Below are positions 7,765 through 16,152 of a stretch of 64,000 nt of DNA, piece by piece. Origin of the DNA: Actinocorallia populi (lineage in GTDB: Bacteria; Actinomycetota; Actinomycetes; Streptosporangiales; Streptosporangiaceae); NCBI RefSeq assembly GCF_002995495.1, contig NZ_PVZV01000003.1, forward strand, positions 1 through 64,000. The letters run 5' to 3'. Numbering within the stretch: the first letter of the stretch is position 1; every line of letters begins with the position of its first letter. Made by a program: the position numbers and the translations under genes. The notes below the pieces were generated by a model. It had not been told where the DNA came from. It did no database searches and saw only the letters and a list, made by a program, of their open reading frames with translations.

Positions 7765-9134
7765 GCACGCAAGACGCGATCGGCGACGAGGAACGCAAGA
7801 AGATCAAGTACCACTTCGACCGGCACGCGCCCGACTACCGCGAACGCTTCGAAGACATCACCCACGAGATGCACGCCAAGTGCCCCATCGCCTGGACCGA
7901 CACCCACGGCGGACACTGGGTCGCCGCCGGCAACCGCGAGGTGTTCGAACTCGCCGCCCGCTCCGCGGAGTTCTTGTCCAACGACCACGACGTCAACAAC
8001 GAGCGACGCGGCTACCAGGGCATCTCCATCCCCGCACCCGCACGCGGAAAAGGCCGCCGCGGCGGATTCCTGGAAATGGACCCACCCGAGCAGCGCTACT
8101 ACCGCCAGGCTCTCAATCCTTATCTGTCGCCTGCGGCCATCAGCCGGTGGATCCCGTGGATCGACGAACTGGTGCGCGCCTGCATCGACGACAGGATCGA
8201 GTCCGGGCGCATCGACTTCGTCGAAGACCTCGTCAACATCGTCCCGGCGGCGTTCACGCTGGCCATGATGGGCATCCCCATCAAGGACTGGACGGTCTAC
8301 TGCGAACCGGCGCACGCCGCCATCTACACGCCTTTGGACTCCCCCGACATCGAGCGGGTCGGCCAGCTCCACATGCAGATGGGCATGGAGCTGTTCAAGC
8401 AGTTCGCCCACATCAAGGAGAACCCCCGACCCGGCCTGGTCAACGCGCTCATCAACGCCGACATCAACGGGCAGAAGGCGCCCGACATGGAGCTGATGGG
8501 AGTGCTCGGGCTGCTCATCGGCGGCGGGTTCGACACCACCACCGCGCTCAGCTCCCACGCCATCGAGTGGCTGTCGGAGAACCCGGCGGAGCGTGAGCGG
8601 CTCAGCCGTGAGCGCGACACCCTCCTGGACTCGGCCACCGAGGAGTTCCTGCGCTTCTACACCCCCGCCGTCGGCGACGGACGCACCATCTCCGCCGACT
8701 GCGAGGTCGCGGGGGTGCGGTTCAAGGAGGGCGACCGCCTCTGGTTGTCGTGGGCGATGGCCAACCGCGACCCCGCCGTCTTCGAAGAACCCGACCAGGT
8801 CAAGATGGACCGCGAGGGCAACCGGCACGCCAGCTTCGGCCTCGGCATCCACCGCTGCATCGGCTCGAATGTGGCACGCACGCTGTTCAAGCGGATGATC
8901 CTCCAGGTCCTCGACCGCATGCCGGACTACGTGTGCGACCCCGAGGGAACCGTGCACTACGACACGATCTCCGTCATCAACGGCATGCGCTACCTGCCCG
9001 CCACCTTCACTCCGGGCCCCCGGCTCGGCCCCGGCCTCGAGGAGACCCTCGGCAAGCTCCAGAAGGTCTGCGACGAGCAGCGCCTCGCCGAACCCGTCAC
9101 CGTCCGCAAGAAGCGGGCCGAGATCGCCGGTTAG
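7761..9134 (+). CDS. Cytochrome P450
   Basis: A 457-residue soluble P450 monooxygenase. The haem-thiolate loop is FGLGIHRCIGSN with the ligand C366, the I-helix reads GGGFDTTT (Asp in the acid position instead of the common Glu), and the ExxR helix is EEFLRFYTPA. The GTG start at 7761 overlaps the ferredoxin stop, and the open frame upstream of it is not coding. A long C-terminal tail rich in Lys and Arg follows the usual end. It would hydroxylate a hydrophobic cluster substrate with electrons from the coupled ferredoxin, and the adjacent SDR could oxidise the alcohol formed. The subfamily was not assigned. Confidence 0.95.
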   Translation: MSTQDAIGDEERKKIKYHFDRHAPDYRERFEDITHEMHAKCPIAWTDTHGGHWVAAGNREVFELAARSAEFLSNDHDVNNERRGYQGISIPAPARGKGRRGGFLEMDPPEQRYYRQALNPYLSPAAISRWIPWIDELVRACIDDRIESGRIDFVEDLVNIVPAAFTLAMMGIPIKDWTVYCEPAHAAIYTPLDSPDIERVGQLHMQMGMELFKQFAHIKENPRPGLVNALINADINGQKAPDMELMGVLGLLIGGGFDTTTALSSHAIEWLSENPAERERLSRERDTLLDSATEEFLRFYTPAVGDGRTISADCEVAGVRFKEGDRLWLSWAMANRDPAVFEEPDQVKMDREGNRHASFGLGIHRCIGSNVARTLFKRMILQVLDRMPDYVCDPEGTVHYDTISVINGMRYLPATFTPGPRLGPGLEETLGKLQKVCDEQRLAEPVTVRKKRAEIAG

Positions 9135-9140
9135 CGAGCG

Positions 9141-9170
9141 GTCCGCCGGACGGCGTGCCGTCCGGCGGAC
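9141..9170 (+). terminator. Hairpin terminator after P450
   Basis: A perfect 13-bp stem, GTCCGCCGGACGG, with a 4-base CGTG loop, begins 7 bp after the P450 stop. There is no T-run, which is common for terminators in GC-rich actinobacteria. Confidence 0.7.
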
Positions 9171-9210
9171 ACCGCCTGCCTTGCCCTCATCGCCGCCGCG
9201 GGACTCCTCG

Positions 9211-9264
9211 CCGCTTTCCGGCGCCCCCGAGCGGAGGAAGCCGAGACGTCCGCTTTCCGGCGCC
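9211..9264. repeat. Short direct repeat
   Basis: CCGCTTTCCGGCGCC occurs twice, at 9211-9225 and 9250-9264, in the gap before the dehydrogenase gene at 9301. It may be a small tandem duplication, and no function is apparent. Confidence 0.5.
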
Positions 9265-9300
9265 GCTCCGCTCGCCCGCCTCTTCGAGAAAGAAGGACCG

Positions 9301-10119
9301 ATGCACGTCGGGTTCATCGGCCTGGGCAGCCAAGGCGCTCCCATGGCCCGCCGGATCATCGACGCCGGTTACGACACCACCCTGTGGGCACGACGGGCCG
9401 CCACCCTCGAAGCCTTCACCGACACCCCCGCCAAAACGGCCGGTACCCCCGCCGAACTGGCCGCCGCATGCGACATCGTCTGCGTCTGCGTCGTCAACGA
9501 CACCGACGTCGAAGAAGTCCTCACCGGCAAGAACGGCGTACTGGACGGGCTGCGGTCCGGCGGCGTCATCGCCATCCACAGCACCGTCCACCCCGACACC
9601 TGCCGCAAGCTCGCCGAACCCGCCGGGAAACAGGGCATCCGCCTCGTGGACGCACCCGTCAGCGGCGGAGGCGGCGCCGCCGCCGAAGGACGCCTGCTCG
9701 TCCTGGCCGGGGGCGACACCGAAGCCGTCGAACTCTGCCGCCCCGTCTTCGCCACCTACGCCTCACCCATCATCCACACCGGAGCACTGGGCAGCGCACA
9801 ACTCACCAAACTCCTCAACAACCTCCTGTTCACCGCCCACCTCGCCACCGCCGCCAGCACCCTCGCACTCGGCAGACAACTCGGCATCGACACCACCGCA
9901 CTCGCCCAAGCCATCACCCACGGCACCGGCACCAGCTTCGCCCTCACCCGCGTCACCGCCGCCGGAGGCACCCTCGACCGCATGGCACCCGTCGCCGGAC
10001 CACTCCTCCAAAAAGACGCCCGCCTCATCACCGAACTCGCCCGCACCCACCACGCCACCCCCGGCACCGTCCTCACCGCCGCCGACGACGCACTGGACCT
10101 CATGAACCACCGCAGATGA
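9301..10119 (+). CDS. NAD(P)-binding beta-hydroxyacid dehydrogenase (3-hydroxyisobutyrate dehydrogenase family)
   Basis: A 272-residue member of the 3-hydroxyisobutyrate/6-phosphogluconate-type dehydrogenases. The N-terminus MHVGFIGLGSQGAPMARRI is the dinucleotide fold. DAPVSGGGGAAAEGRL is the substrate-binding motif and GSAQLTKLLNN carries the catalytic Lys. It would oxidise a short branched hydroxy acid. AAGGA lies just before the ATG at 9301; the frame is open 40 codons further up but lacks a ribosome site there. The gene is unusually C-rich and G-poor on the coding strand compared with its neighbours, which is why its other frames also look long. Confidence 0.88.
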   Translation: MHVGFIGLGSQGAPMARRIIDAGYDTTLWARRAATLEAFTDTPAKTAGTPAELAAACDIVCVCVVNDTDVEEVLTGKNGVLDGLRSGGVIAIHSTVHPDTCRKLAEPAGKQGIRLVDAPVSGGGGAAAEGRLLVLAGGDTEAVELCRPVFATYASPIIHTGALGSAQLTKLLNNLLFTAHLATAASTLALGRQLGIDTTALAQAITHGTGTSFALTRVTAAGGTLDRMAPVAGPLLQKDARLITELARTHHATPGTVLTAADDALDLMNHRR

Positions 10120-10202
10120 CGGGCCGATCTGAGATCATCGGGTGACGCGGTGCGGGACGGGCGCGGCCTGGACCACGTCACCGCACCTACTACGATGAAA
10201 GT

Positions 10203-10218
10203 ATGTGCCCACTCACCT
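10203..10218. promoter_or_regulatory. Weak copy of the cluster operator before the TetR gene
   Basis: ATGTGCCC|ACTCACCT. The right half (AGGTGAGT read on the other strand) fits the RAGTGARY half-site well, and the left half only partly. It ends 31 bp before the TetR start, where an autoregulatory site would be expected. Weaker than the 14 main sites. Confidence 0.35.
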
Positions 10219-10249
10219 CCTGTGGAGGACTGGCCGCCAGGAGAAGCTC

Positions 10250-10945
10250 ATGACCAAGCCGGTAGCCCCTTCCCCTCCCGCGGAGGAGACGTCACGGCCC
10301 GCCGAGAACGCGCCGCGACGGCGGCGGCTCACCGCCGAGGCCCGCAAGAGCTCGATCCTGGCCGCCGCGAGGCGCGCGTTCATCGAGACCGGTGACATGA
10401 ACGGCACGACGATCAAGGTGATCGCCGAGCACAGCGGCATCAGCGAGGGCGTGATCTACCGCCACTTCGAGAGCAAGGACCAGCTGTTCTTCGAGGCCGT
10501 GGTGGAGCCGCTCAAGCAGGCCGTGGACGACCTCGTCGCCGCGACCGCGGCCGTCGACCTGGACCAGCCGCTCACCCCCGAACGGCAGCTGAAGGCGATG
10601 ACCGGCCTCTACCGGCAGCTCATCTCGACGCTGGAGGAGATCCTCCCGCTGCTGGGCCTGGTGCTCTTCGGCGACCCGCAGGTGGCCCGGCGGTTCTACC
10701 AGGAGAACTTCATGGTGGCCATGGACCGCCTCGCCGAGGCCTGGCGCGAGGTCGAGCACAGGTACGGCTACCCGTTCGAGTCCCCGGACATCTCGGCCCG
10801 CGCGGTGATGGGCATCGCGCTCGTCATGGCGCTGGAGAGCCATCACGGCAAGGGTTTCGACCGGCACCGCGCGATGACCCTGATCAGCGACGGCACGGTC
10901 AAGGGCTTCTTCCCGCCGCTGGAACCGGCGCGCCGGCGCCAGTGA
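10250..10945 (+). CDS. TetR/AcrR family transcriptional regulator (candidate cluster repressor)
   Basis: A 231-residue TetR-type repressor. The N-terminal helix-turn-helix is clear: ARKSSILAAARRAFIETG, then IKVIAEHSGISEGVIYRHF and ESKDQLFFEAV. The C-terminal ligand-binding domain is all-helical, without a recognised motif. The ATG at 10250 is favoured over an upstream one because CCAGGAGAAG lies 7 bp before it. It is the only TetR gene within the catabolic region and carries a partial copy of the cluster operator upstream. It is therefore the leading candidate for the protein that binds the repeated 16-bp sites, probably releasing DNA on binding a CoA thioester as KstR2 does. That assignment is inference. 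Confidence 0.9.
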   Translation: MTKPVAPSPPAEETSRPAENAPRRRRLTAEARKSSILAAARRAFIETGDMNGTTIKVIAEHSGISEGVIYRHFESKDQLFFEAVVEPLKQAVDDLVAATAAVDLDQPLTPERQLKAMTGLYRQLISTLEEILPLLGLVLFGDPQVARRFYQENFMVAMDRLAEAWREVEHRYGYPFESPDISARAVMGIALVMALESHHGKGFDRHRAMTLISDGTVKGFFPPLEPARRRQ

Positions 10946-10954
10946 CGCCGCGAA

Positions 10955-10985
10955 GGGGGGCGAGGCTCGTGCCTCGCCCCCCTTT
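10955..10985. terminator. Strong hairpin terminator between convergent TetR and thiolase genes
   Basis: A 12-bp perfect stem GGGGGGCGAGGC / GCCTCGCCCCCC with a TCGT loop and a short TTT after it. It lies 9 bp after the TetR stop and 24 bp from the thiolase stop, so it can serve both. Confidence 0.85.
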
Positions 10986-11009
10986 CCCGTCCCGGGAGCC
11001 GGTCTCCCG

Positions 11010-12197
11010 CTACGCGGGTGCGGGCACGTCGAGGACCAGGGCGGTGCCCATCCCGCCGCCCGCGCACATCGCGGCCACGGCGACGCCGCCGCCGCGGCGG
11101 CGCAGTTCGTGCACGAGGGTGAGGACCATCCGGGTGCCGGTCATCGCGACGGGGTGTCCCAGGCTGCAGCCGCTGCCCAGGACGTTCACGGTGTCCTCGT
11201 CGAGGCCGAGCGCCCGGGTGGCGGCGATGCTCACCGAGGCGAACGCCTCGTTGATCTCCCAGAGGTCGACGTCTCCCACCGACAGTCCGGCGCGGTCGAG
11301 CGCCTTGGGGATGGCCAGCTGCGGGGCCAGGCCCGTCTCGCCCGGCGGCACGCCGACCGAGGCCCAGGCCCGCACGGCCGCCAGCGGCTCCAGGCCCGAC
11401 GCCTCGGCGAACGCCCGGTCGGTGACGACCACCGCCGCCGCGCCGTCGTTCACTCCGGCCGAGTTCCCCGCGGTGATGCCGAATCCCTTGATCTCCGGGT
11501 GCAGCGGCTTCAGCGAGGCGAGCTTCTCCGGCGTCGAGCCCCGCCTGGGGTGCTCGTCGACCTCGAAGGTGAAGGCGGTCCCGTCGCGGCGGACGACCTC
11601 GAGGGGGAAGATCTCCTCGGTGAAGCTTCCGCCGTCGATTCCGGCGACGGCGCGCCGATGGGAGCGCAGCGCCCAGGCGTCCATGTCCTCCCGGCTGATA
11701 CCGGCCTTCACCGCGGCGTTCCACCCCACCGTGATGGTCATGTCCCGGATCGGCGCGTCGGGGGTCTCGCGGTGGCTGGGCGCCAGCCAGTCCTCCTCCC
11801 AGTCGTCGGTGCCCGGGACGCGCCGGTTCACCCTGGGCATCGTCGAGCTGGACTGCACGCCGCCCGCGACGACGACCCGGTCCATGCCCGCGATGACCGA
11901 CGCCGCGGCGCTCTGCAGGGTGGCCAGGCCCGAGGCGCAGTGCCGGTTGTGCGCGAGGCCGGGGGCGTTCACCAGCCCCGCCTCGATCGCCGCGTAGCGG
12001 CCGATGGCGCCGCCGCCGTAGAGGGACTCGCCCATGATGACGTCGTCGAAGAGCTCGGGCGGCACGCCCGAGCGCCGCACGGCCTCGGCCACCGCCCTCG
12101 TGCCGAGCTCCAGCGCGTCGACGCCGGCCAGCGAACCCCGGAACGCGGTCCCGACCGCGGTCCGCGCGCCCGAGACGATCACCGCCTCATGGCTCAT
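11010..12197 (-). CDS. Thiolase (acetyl-CoA acetyltransferase family)
   Basis: A 395-residue thiolase. All catalytic elements are present: the nucleophile C87 in NRHCASGL, the GFGITAGNSAGVNDGAAA segment, NEAFA, the GCSLGHPVAMTG His loop, and the second Cys in MCAGGGMGTA. It would carry out the thiolytic cleavage that ends a beta-oxidation round. GGGAG precedes the ATG. It is a single-gene unit, divergent from the alpha/beta hydrolase at 12264, with a cluster operator between the two starts. Confidence 0.95.
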   Translation of the reverse strand: MSHEAVIVSGARTAVGTAFRGSLAGVDALELGTRAVAEAVRRSGVPPELFDDVIMGESLYGGGAIGRYAAIEAGLVNAPGLAHNRHCASGLATLQSAAASVIAGMDRVVVAGGVQSSSTMPRVNRRVPGTDDWEEDWLAPSHRETPDAPIRDMTITVGWNAAVKAGISREDMDAWALRSHRRAVAGIDGGSFTEEIFPLEVVRRDGTAFTFEVDEHPRRGSTPEKLASLKPLHPEIKGFGITAGNSAGVNDGAAAVVVTDRAFAEASGLEPLAAVRAWASVGVPPGETGLAPQLAIPKALDRAGLSVGDVDLWEINEAFASVSIAATRALGLDEDTVNVLGSGCSLGHPVAMTGTRMVLTLVHELRRRGGGVAVAAMCAGGGMGTALVLDVPAPA

Positions 12198-12219
12198 CGT
12201 CCACTCCCGTCGAATAAGT

Positions 12220-12235
12220 AAGTAAGTATTCCCTC
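12220..12235. promoter_or_regulatory. Cluster operator, site 2
   Basis: AAGTAAGT|ATTCCCTC, extended to the left by a further AAGT repeat. It lies 22 bp from the thiolase start and 28 bp from the hydrolase start, so one bound protein could block both promoters. It is among the weaker matches to RAGTGARY|RYTCACTY. Confidence 0.6.
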
Positions 12236-12263
12236 ACATCCGTTCGGATAGTAACTTCGGGGC

Positions 12264-13142
12264 ATGGCGACGGCAAGGGTGAACGGCCTGAGGGTCGGCT
12301 ACGAGGTGATCGGCGAAGGACGCCCCTGGGTGCTCACGCCGGGCGGGCGGGACGGCAGGGACACCCCGGGCCTGCGGGAACTGGCGGTGGCGCTGGCCGA
12401 GCACGGCAACCGGGTGCTCGTCTGGGACCGCCCCAACACCGGGGAGTCGGACGTGTGCTTCGACGGGGACTCCGAGTCGGCGATGCAGGCCGACGTCCTG
12501 GCCGGGCTGCTGGAGCGGCTGGACATGGCGCCCGCCGTGATCGCGGGCGGCTCGGGAGGCTCCCGCGTGTCGCTGCTGACCGCGGCCCGCCACCGCGACG
12601 CCGCCGCGGGCCTCGCCCTGTGGTGGATCAGCGGCGGCGTCTTCGGGCTGCTGTCCGTCGGCCTCCACTACTGCGCCGGATCGGTCCAGGCGGCGTGGAG
12701 GGGCGGCATGGAAGCGGTCGCCGCGCTGCCGGAGTGGGCCGAGGTCATCGCCAGGAACCCCGCGAACCGGCAGCGGTTCCTCGACCAGGACCCGCGCCGG
12801 TTCATCGCGACGATGGAACGCTGGCTGGCCGTGCACTGCCCCTCGGACGAGATGCTGGTCCCCGGCCTGCCGAACGCGGACGCCCGCGCCCTCGACGTCC
12901 CCGCGCTGGTGTTCCGCAGCGGCGCGAGCGACATCCACCACCGGCGTGAGACGTCCGAGCAGGTGGCGCGGACGCTTCCGGACGCCCGGCTCGCCGAACC
13001 GCCGTGGGGGGACGGGGAATGGCACGAGCGGCAGGCGGCGCGCACGTCCGGCGAGGCGCCAGGCCTGTTCGTGCGCTGGCCCCTGCTCGCCCCCGCCCTG
13101 CAGAAATGGGCGGAGGACGTCCTGCCCCCGCACGAGGCATGA
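12264..13142 (+). CDS. Alpha/beta hydrolase
   Basis: A 292-residue alpha/beta-hydrolase fold enzyme. The strand and oxyanion region near residue 25 reads LTPGGRDGRD, VLVWDRPNTGESD is the usual second motif, and the nucleophile elbow is AGGSGGSR (Ser in GxSxG-like GGSGG). The acid is probably the Asp in RSGASDIHH, and a His-rich WGDGEWHERQ near residue 255 may supply the base. Such enzymes cleave esters, thioesters or C-C bonds (meta-cleavage products), and the sequence alone does not decide. It is divergent from the thiolase and shares its operator. The ribosome site is weak. Confidence 0.85.
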   Translation: MATARVNGLRVGYEVIGEGRPWVLTPGGRDGRDTPGLRELAVALAEHGNRVLVWDRPNTGESDVCFDGDSESAMQADVLAGLLERLDMAPAVIAGGSGGSRVSLLTAARHRDAAAGLALWWISGGVFGLLSVGLHYCAGSVQAAWRGGMEAVAALPEWAEVIARNPANRQRFLDQDPRRFIATMERWLAVHCPSDEMLVPGLPNADARALDVPALVFRSGASDIHHRRETSEQVARTLPDARLAEPPWGDGEWHERQAARTSGEAPGLFVRWPLLAPALQKWAEDVLPPHEA

Positions 13143-13178
13143 TCCGCCCTCGCCGTGCCCGCCGCCCGGAAGCCCGGC

Positions 13179-13214
13179 GCGGGGGCGGACCGGCCGTTCC
13201 GGGCCCGCCCCCGC
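13179..13214. terminator. Hairpin terminator between convergent genes
   Basis: A 10-bp stem GCGGGGGCGG / CCGCCCCCGC encloses a loop that itself holds CCGG...CCGG. It lies between the stops of the alpha/beta hydrolase (13142) and the D-aminoacylase-like gene (13221). Confidence 0.6.
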
Positions 13215-13220
13215 CGCGGC

Positions 13221-14927
13221 TCAGGACGGGGTGACCAGCCGGCCGGCCCGCGCTCCGGTCAGCTCGTCGTGGTCGACCAGCACCGCCCCGTTGACGAGGG
13301 TGTAGTCGTAGCCCCGGGCGCGCTGGGTGAAGCGGTTCGCCCCCAGGGGGAAGTCGGCGAGCATCCGCGGGGTGTCGAGGTGGAGGCCCTCCAGGTCCAG
13401 CACGTTGACGTCGGCGTAGGCTCCGGGGGTCAGGACGCCGCGGTCGGCGATGCCCCACAGGTCGGCGGCCTCCAGTGTCAGCTTCCTGACGGCCCTGCCC
13501 ACGTCCAGCAGCCCCTCCTCCCTGACCCAGTGCTTGAGGAAGTAGGTGGAGTTGCCCGCGTCCATCGTCAGCGCCACATGGGCTCCGGCGTCGGCCACGC
13601 CGATCACGACGTCGGGATTCGTGATCATTTGGGCCACGGCGTCCAGGTCCTGGTTGAGGACGGGGTAGTACAGCAGGCCCAGCCCCCGGGTCTCCAGGGT
13701 GTAGGCGAGGAAGGCCTCGGCGGGGCTCGTGCCGCGCCGTGCGGCCTCGGCGGCGAGGCTGTTGCGCGCGCTCACGTCGTAGTCGGCCGAGCCGGGGGGC
13801 ATGAGGTAGATCTTGGCGGGGTCCTTGGGCGCCAGCGGGCCCGACAGCTCCGACGGCCGCCCGGCCTCCTCGGCCAGGCGGGACCGCAGCCCCTCGTCGG
13901 ACAGCGCGGCCAGCCGGTCGGCGAAGGGCATGCCCATCAGCCCGGCCCAGGCGGGGAGGGCGTCGTAGGGGGTGCGGCCGACCAGCCCGTAGACGATGGC
14001 GCTGCCGCGCACCGCGGTCATGGGGCGGATGTCGGCGCCGCGGGAGCGGGCGGCGGCGGTCTCCTCCATCACCCAGGACCACAGGCCGGGGCGGCGGTCG
14101 CTCTGCATGATGGAGAAGGCCAGGGGGCGGCCCGAGGCCCGGCTCACCTCCTCCATCCACGCCATCTCGGAGACGGAGTTGCGGCGGTCGGCGCCGTCGC
14201 GCTCGCCGATGCGCGGCACCACCTGGAAGGTGCCGCGGCCGCGCGCGGCCATGGCCTGCGCGATGGCGGCGAGCTCGGCGGGCAGCGCGTACGTGCCGGG
14301 CACCGGGCGGCCGTCGGGGACGGTGTGCATGAAGCTGCGGGACGTCGAGAAGCCCAGCGCGCCGTCGCCGACGGCCTCCCCCACGATCGCGGCCATGGCC
14401 GCGATGTCGTCGTCCGTGGCGGGCGCCTCCTCCAGGCTCCGCTCGCCCATCACGTAGTGGCGCAGGGCGCAGTGCCCGATCAGGCCGCCCGCGTTCACGC
14501 CGAGCTCGCGGCGGCCCAGGGACTTCAGGTACTCGCCGTAGGTCTCCCAGTCCCAGTCGAGACCGGCCATGATCGTGTCGGCGGGGATGTCCTCGACCGA
14601 CTCCATCATCGCGGCGAGGTAGCCCTCCCGGCCGGGGCGGACCGGCGCGAAGGTGACGCCGCAGTTGCCCATCACCACCGTGGTGACGCCGTGGTGGCAG
14701 GAGGGAGTGGCGTCCGGGTCCCAGAACAGCTGGGCGTCGAGGTGGGTGTGCACGTCGATGAAGCCGGGCGTCACCAGCCTGCCGGCGGCGTCGATCTCGC
14801 GCCTGCCCCGCTCCCCGACCTCGCCCACGGCGGTGATCCGGTCGCCGTCCACGGCGACGTCGGCCCGTCTCGGGGGCGCGCCCGTCCCGTCGACCACCTC
14901 GCCGTGGCGGATCACGATGTCATGCAT
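13221..14927 (-). CDS. N-acyl-D-amino-acid deacylase family amidohydrolase
   Basis: A 568-residue D-aminoacylase-type metal hydrolase. Metal-site motifs are GFIDVHTHLDAQLFWDP near residue 55, GNCGVTFAP, the GFSTSR segment typical of this family, and the catalytic Asp in VADAGAHV. Family members remove the acyl group from N-acyl-D-amino acids, but many actinobacterial relatives sit in lipid or steroid clusters with unknown amide or lactam substrates. The ATG at 14927 is preferred to a TTG at 14933 because AAGGA is then 8 bp away. It is divergent from the SDR at 15072. A paralog lies at 42128-43768. Confidence 0.92.
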   Translation of the reverse strand: MHDIVIRHGEVVDGTGAPPRRADVAVDGDRITAVGEVGERGRREIDAAGRLVTPGFIDVHTHLDAQLFWDPDATPSCHHGVTTVVMGNCGVTFAPVRPGREGYLAAMMESVEDIPADTIMAGLDWDWETYGEYLKSLGRRELGVNAGGLIGHCALRHYVMGERSLEEAPATDDDIAAMAAIVGEAVGDGALGFSTSRSFMHTVPDGRPVPGTYALPAELAAIAQAMAARGRGTFQVVPRIGERDGADRRNSVSEMAWMEEVSRASGRPLAFSIMQSDRRPGLWSWVMEETAAARSRGADIRPMTAVRGSAIVYGLVGRTPYDALPAWAGLMGMPFADRLAALSDEGLRSRLAEEAGRPSELSGPLAPKDPAKIYLMPPGSADYDVSARNSLAAEAARRGTSPAEAFLAYTLETRGLGLLYYPVLNQDLDAVAQMITNPDVVIGVADAGAHVALTMDAGNSTYFLKHWVREEGLLDVGRAVRKLTLEAADLWGIADRGVLTPGAYADVNVLDLEGLHLDTPRMLADFPLGANRFTQRARGYDYTLVNGAVLVDHDELTGARAGRLVTPS

Positions 14928-14962
14928 GGTCAAGGTCCTTCCGGCAGCACGGGAAGCTAAAA

Positions 14963-14978
14963 AAGCGGGTACTCACTT
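14963..14978. promoter_or_regulatory. Cluster operator, site 3
   Basis: AAGCGGGT|ACTCACTT, with a perfect right half-site. It is 35 bp from the D-aminoacylase-like start on the minus strand and one of two copies in this divergent promoter region. Confidence 0.75.
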
Positions 14979-15009
14979 ACAATAACGCGCCACTCCTGGG
15001 AAAATAAGA

Positions 15010-15025
15010 GAGTATGCATTCACTT
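15010..15025. promoter_or_regulatory. Cluster operator, site 4
   Basis: GAGTATGC|ATTCACTT, with a right half-site of AAGTGAAT on the other strand. It is 46 bp before the SDR start at 15072. Its centre is 47 bp from that of site 3, so each divergent promoter has its own copy. Confidence 0.7.
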
Positions 15026-15071
15026 TGCTAGGCTGGCCGGTCCAGCCTCCGGCTCAGCTCAGGAGTTCTCT

Positions 15072-15887
15072 GTGGGATCGATGGACGGCCGCGTGGCGAT
15101 CGTCACCGGCGCGAGCCGCGGTATCGGACGGCACATCGCCGAGCGCATGGCGGCCGAGGGGGCGGCGATAGCCCTGGTGGCGCGGACGGTCACGCGGGGC
15201 TCGTCCGCGCTGCCCGGCTCCCTGGAGGAGGTGATGGAGGGCATCAGGGCACGGGGCGGCCGGGTCGAGGCGGTGCCCGCCGACCTCACCGTGCCCGAGC
15301 AGGTCGAGACGGTCGTGACCCGGGCCGAGGAGCTCTTGGGCCCGGCGGACACGCTGGTGAACAACGCCGGCGTCAACTTCTACGGGCCCGCCCTGGACAT
15401 CCGGCCCCGCCGCTACGCGCTGATGTTCCAGATGATGGTCCACGCCCCGTTCCGGCTGTGCCAGCTCGCGGTGCCCGGGATGATGGAACGCGGCCGCGGC
15501 TGGATCCTCAACATCACCTCCAAGCAGGCGCGGCACCCGGCGGGTCCGCCCTACCCCGACTGGGCGTCCGACGGCTGCGTGCCGTACGGGATGTGCAAGG
15601 CGGCGCTCGACCGCCTCACGACCGGGCTCGCCGCGGAGGTGCACGGCACGGGGGTGAGCGTCAACGCCCTCGGGACGTCCGGGCTCGTGATGACGCCGGG
15701 CGTGGCCGTGGTCTCCCCGCACACCCCCGACAACACCCCGGTCGAGGACGACGGCGCCATGGCGGACGCCGCCCTCGTGCTGTGCGGCGCCGATCCCGGC
15801 ACGGTGACCGGGCGGATCTCCTACAGCATGGACCTGCTCGGCCGCCCCTTCCCGGAGGGCCCGTGGGCCCTCTCGTCCACGTTCTGA
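15072..15887 (+). CDS. SDR family oxidoreductase
   Basis: A 271-residue short-chain dehydrogenase. The cofactor motif is TGASRGIGRHI, NNAGVNFYGP is the NNAG strand, the catalytic Ser is in NITSK, and the YxxxK motif is YGMCKAALDRL (about residue 175). The stretch between residues 155 and 175 contains a proline- and tryptophan-rich insert. The start is GTG at 15072, because AGGAG lies 7 bp before it; an ATG three codons later is also possible. It is the first gene of a two-gene operon with a 3Fe-4S ferredoxin. Confidence 0.9.
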   Translation: MGSMDGRVAIVTGASRGIGRHIAERMAAEGAAIALVARTVTRGSSALPGSLEEVMEGIRARGGRVEAVPADLTVPEQVETVVTRAEELLGPADTLVNNAGVNFYGPALDIRPRRYALMFQMMVHAPFRLCQLAVPGMMERGRGWILNITSKQARHPAGPPYPDWASDGCVPYGMCKAALDRLTTGLAAEVHGTGVSVNALGTSGLVMTPGVAVVSPHTPDNTPVEDDGAMADAALVLCGADPGTVTGRISYSMDLLGRPFPEGPWALSSTF

Positions 15888-15913
15888 ACCGCCCGCGACA
15901 AGGAGGACAGCCC

Positions 15914-16102
15914 GTGAAGGCCACCGTCGATCCGGACCGCTGCCAGGGACACGCCCGCTGCTGGGAGATCTCCCCCGAGGTGTTCGACCTCGACGAGGAG
16001 GGCCACGGGGTCGTCCTGACCGCCGAGGTCCCCGCCGGGTTCGAGGAGAACGCGCGCAAGGCGGCTCTCAACTGCCCCGAGCGCGCCATCACCGTGCGCT
16101 GA
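15914..16102 (+). CDS. 3Fe-4S ferredoxin
   Basis: A 62-residue P450-type ferredoxin, GTG start with AAGGAGG 7 bp upstream. Ligands are CQGHARC near residue 10 and the NCPERAI Cys near residue 54, the same CxxHxxC...CP pattern as the ferredoxin at 7564. No P450 follows; a strong terminator does. It must therefore serve an oxygenase encoded elsewhere, such as the P450s at 40904 or 53248 or the Rieske protein at 56167, which have no ferredoxin of their own nearby. Confidence 0.92.
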   Translation: MKATVDPDRCQGHARCWEISPEVFDLDEEGHGVVLTAEVPAGFEENARKAALNCPERAITVR

Positions 16103-16104
16103 AC

Positions 16105-16144
16105 CGCCGCGGCCCGCCCTCCTTCCGGAGGGCGGGCCGCGGCG
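16105..16144. terminator. Very strong hairpin terminator
   Basis: An 18-bp perfect stem starting CGCCGCGGCCCGCCCTCC with a TTCC loop, between the convergent ferredoxin (stop 16102) and amidohydrolase (stop 16153). It is the longest hairpin in the window. Confidence 0.85.
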
Positions 16145-16152
16145 TGCGCGGT

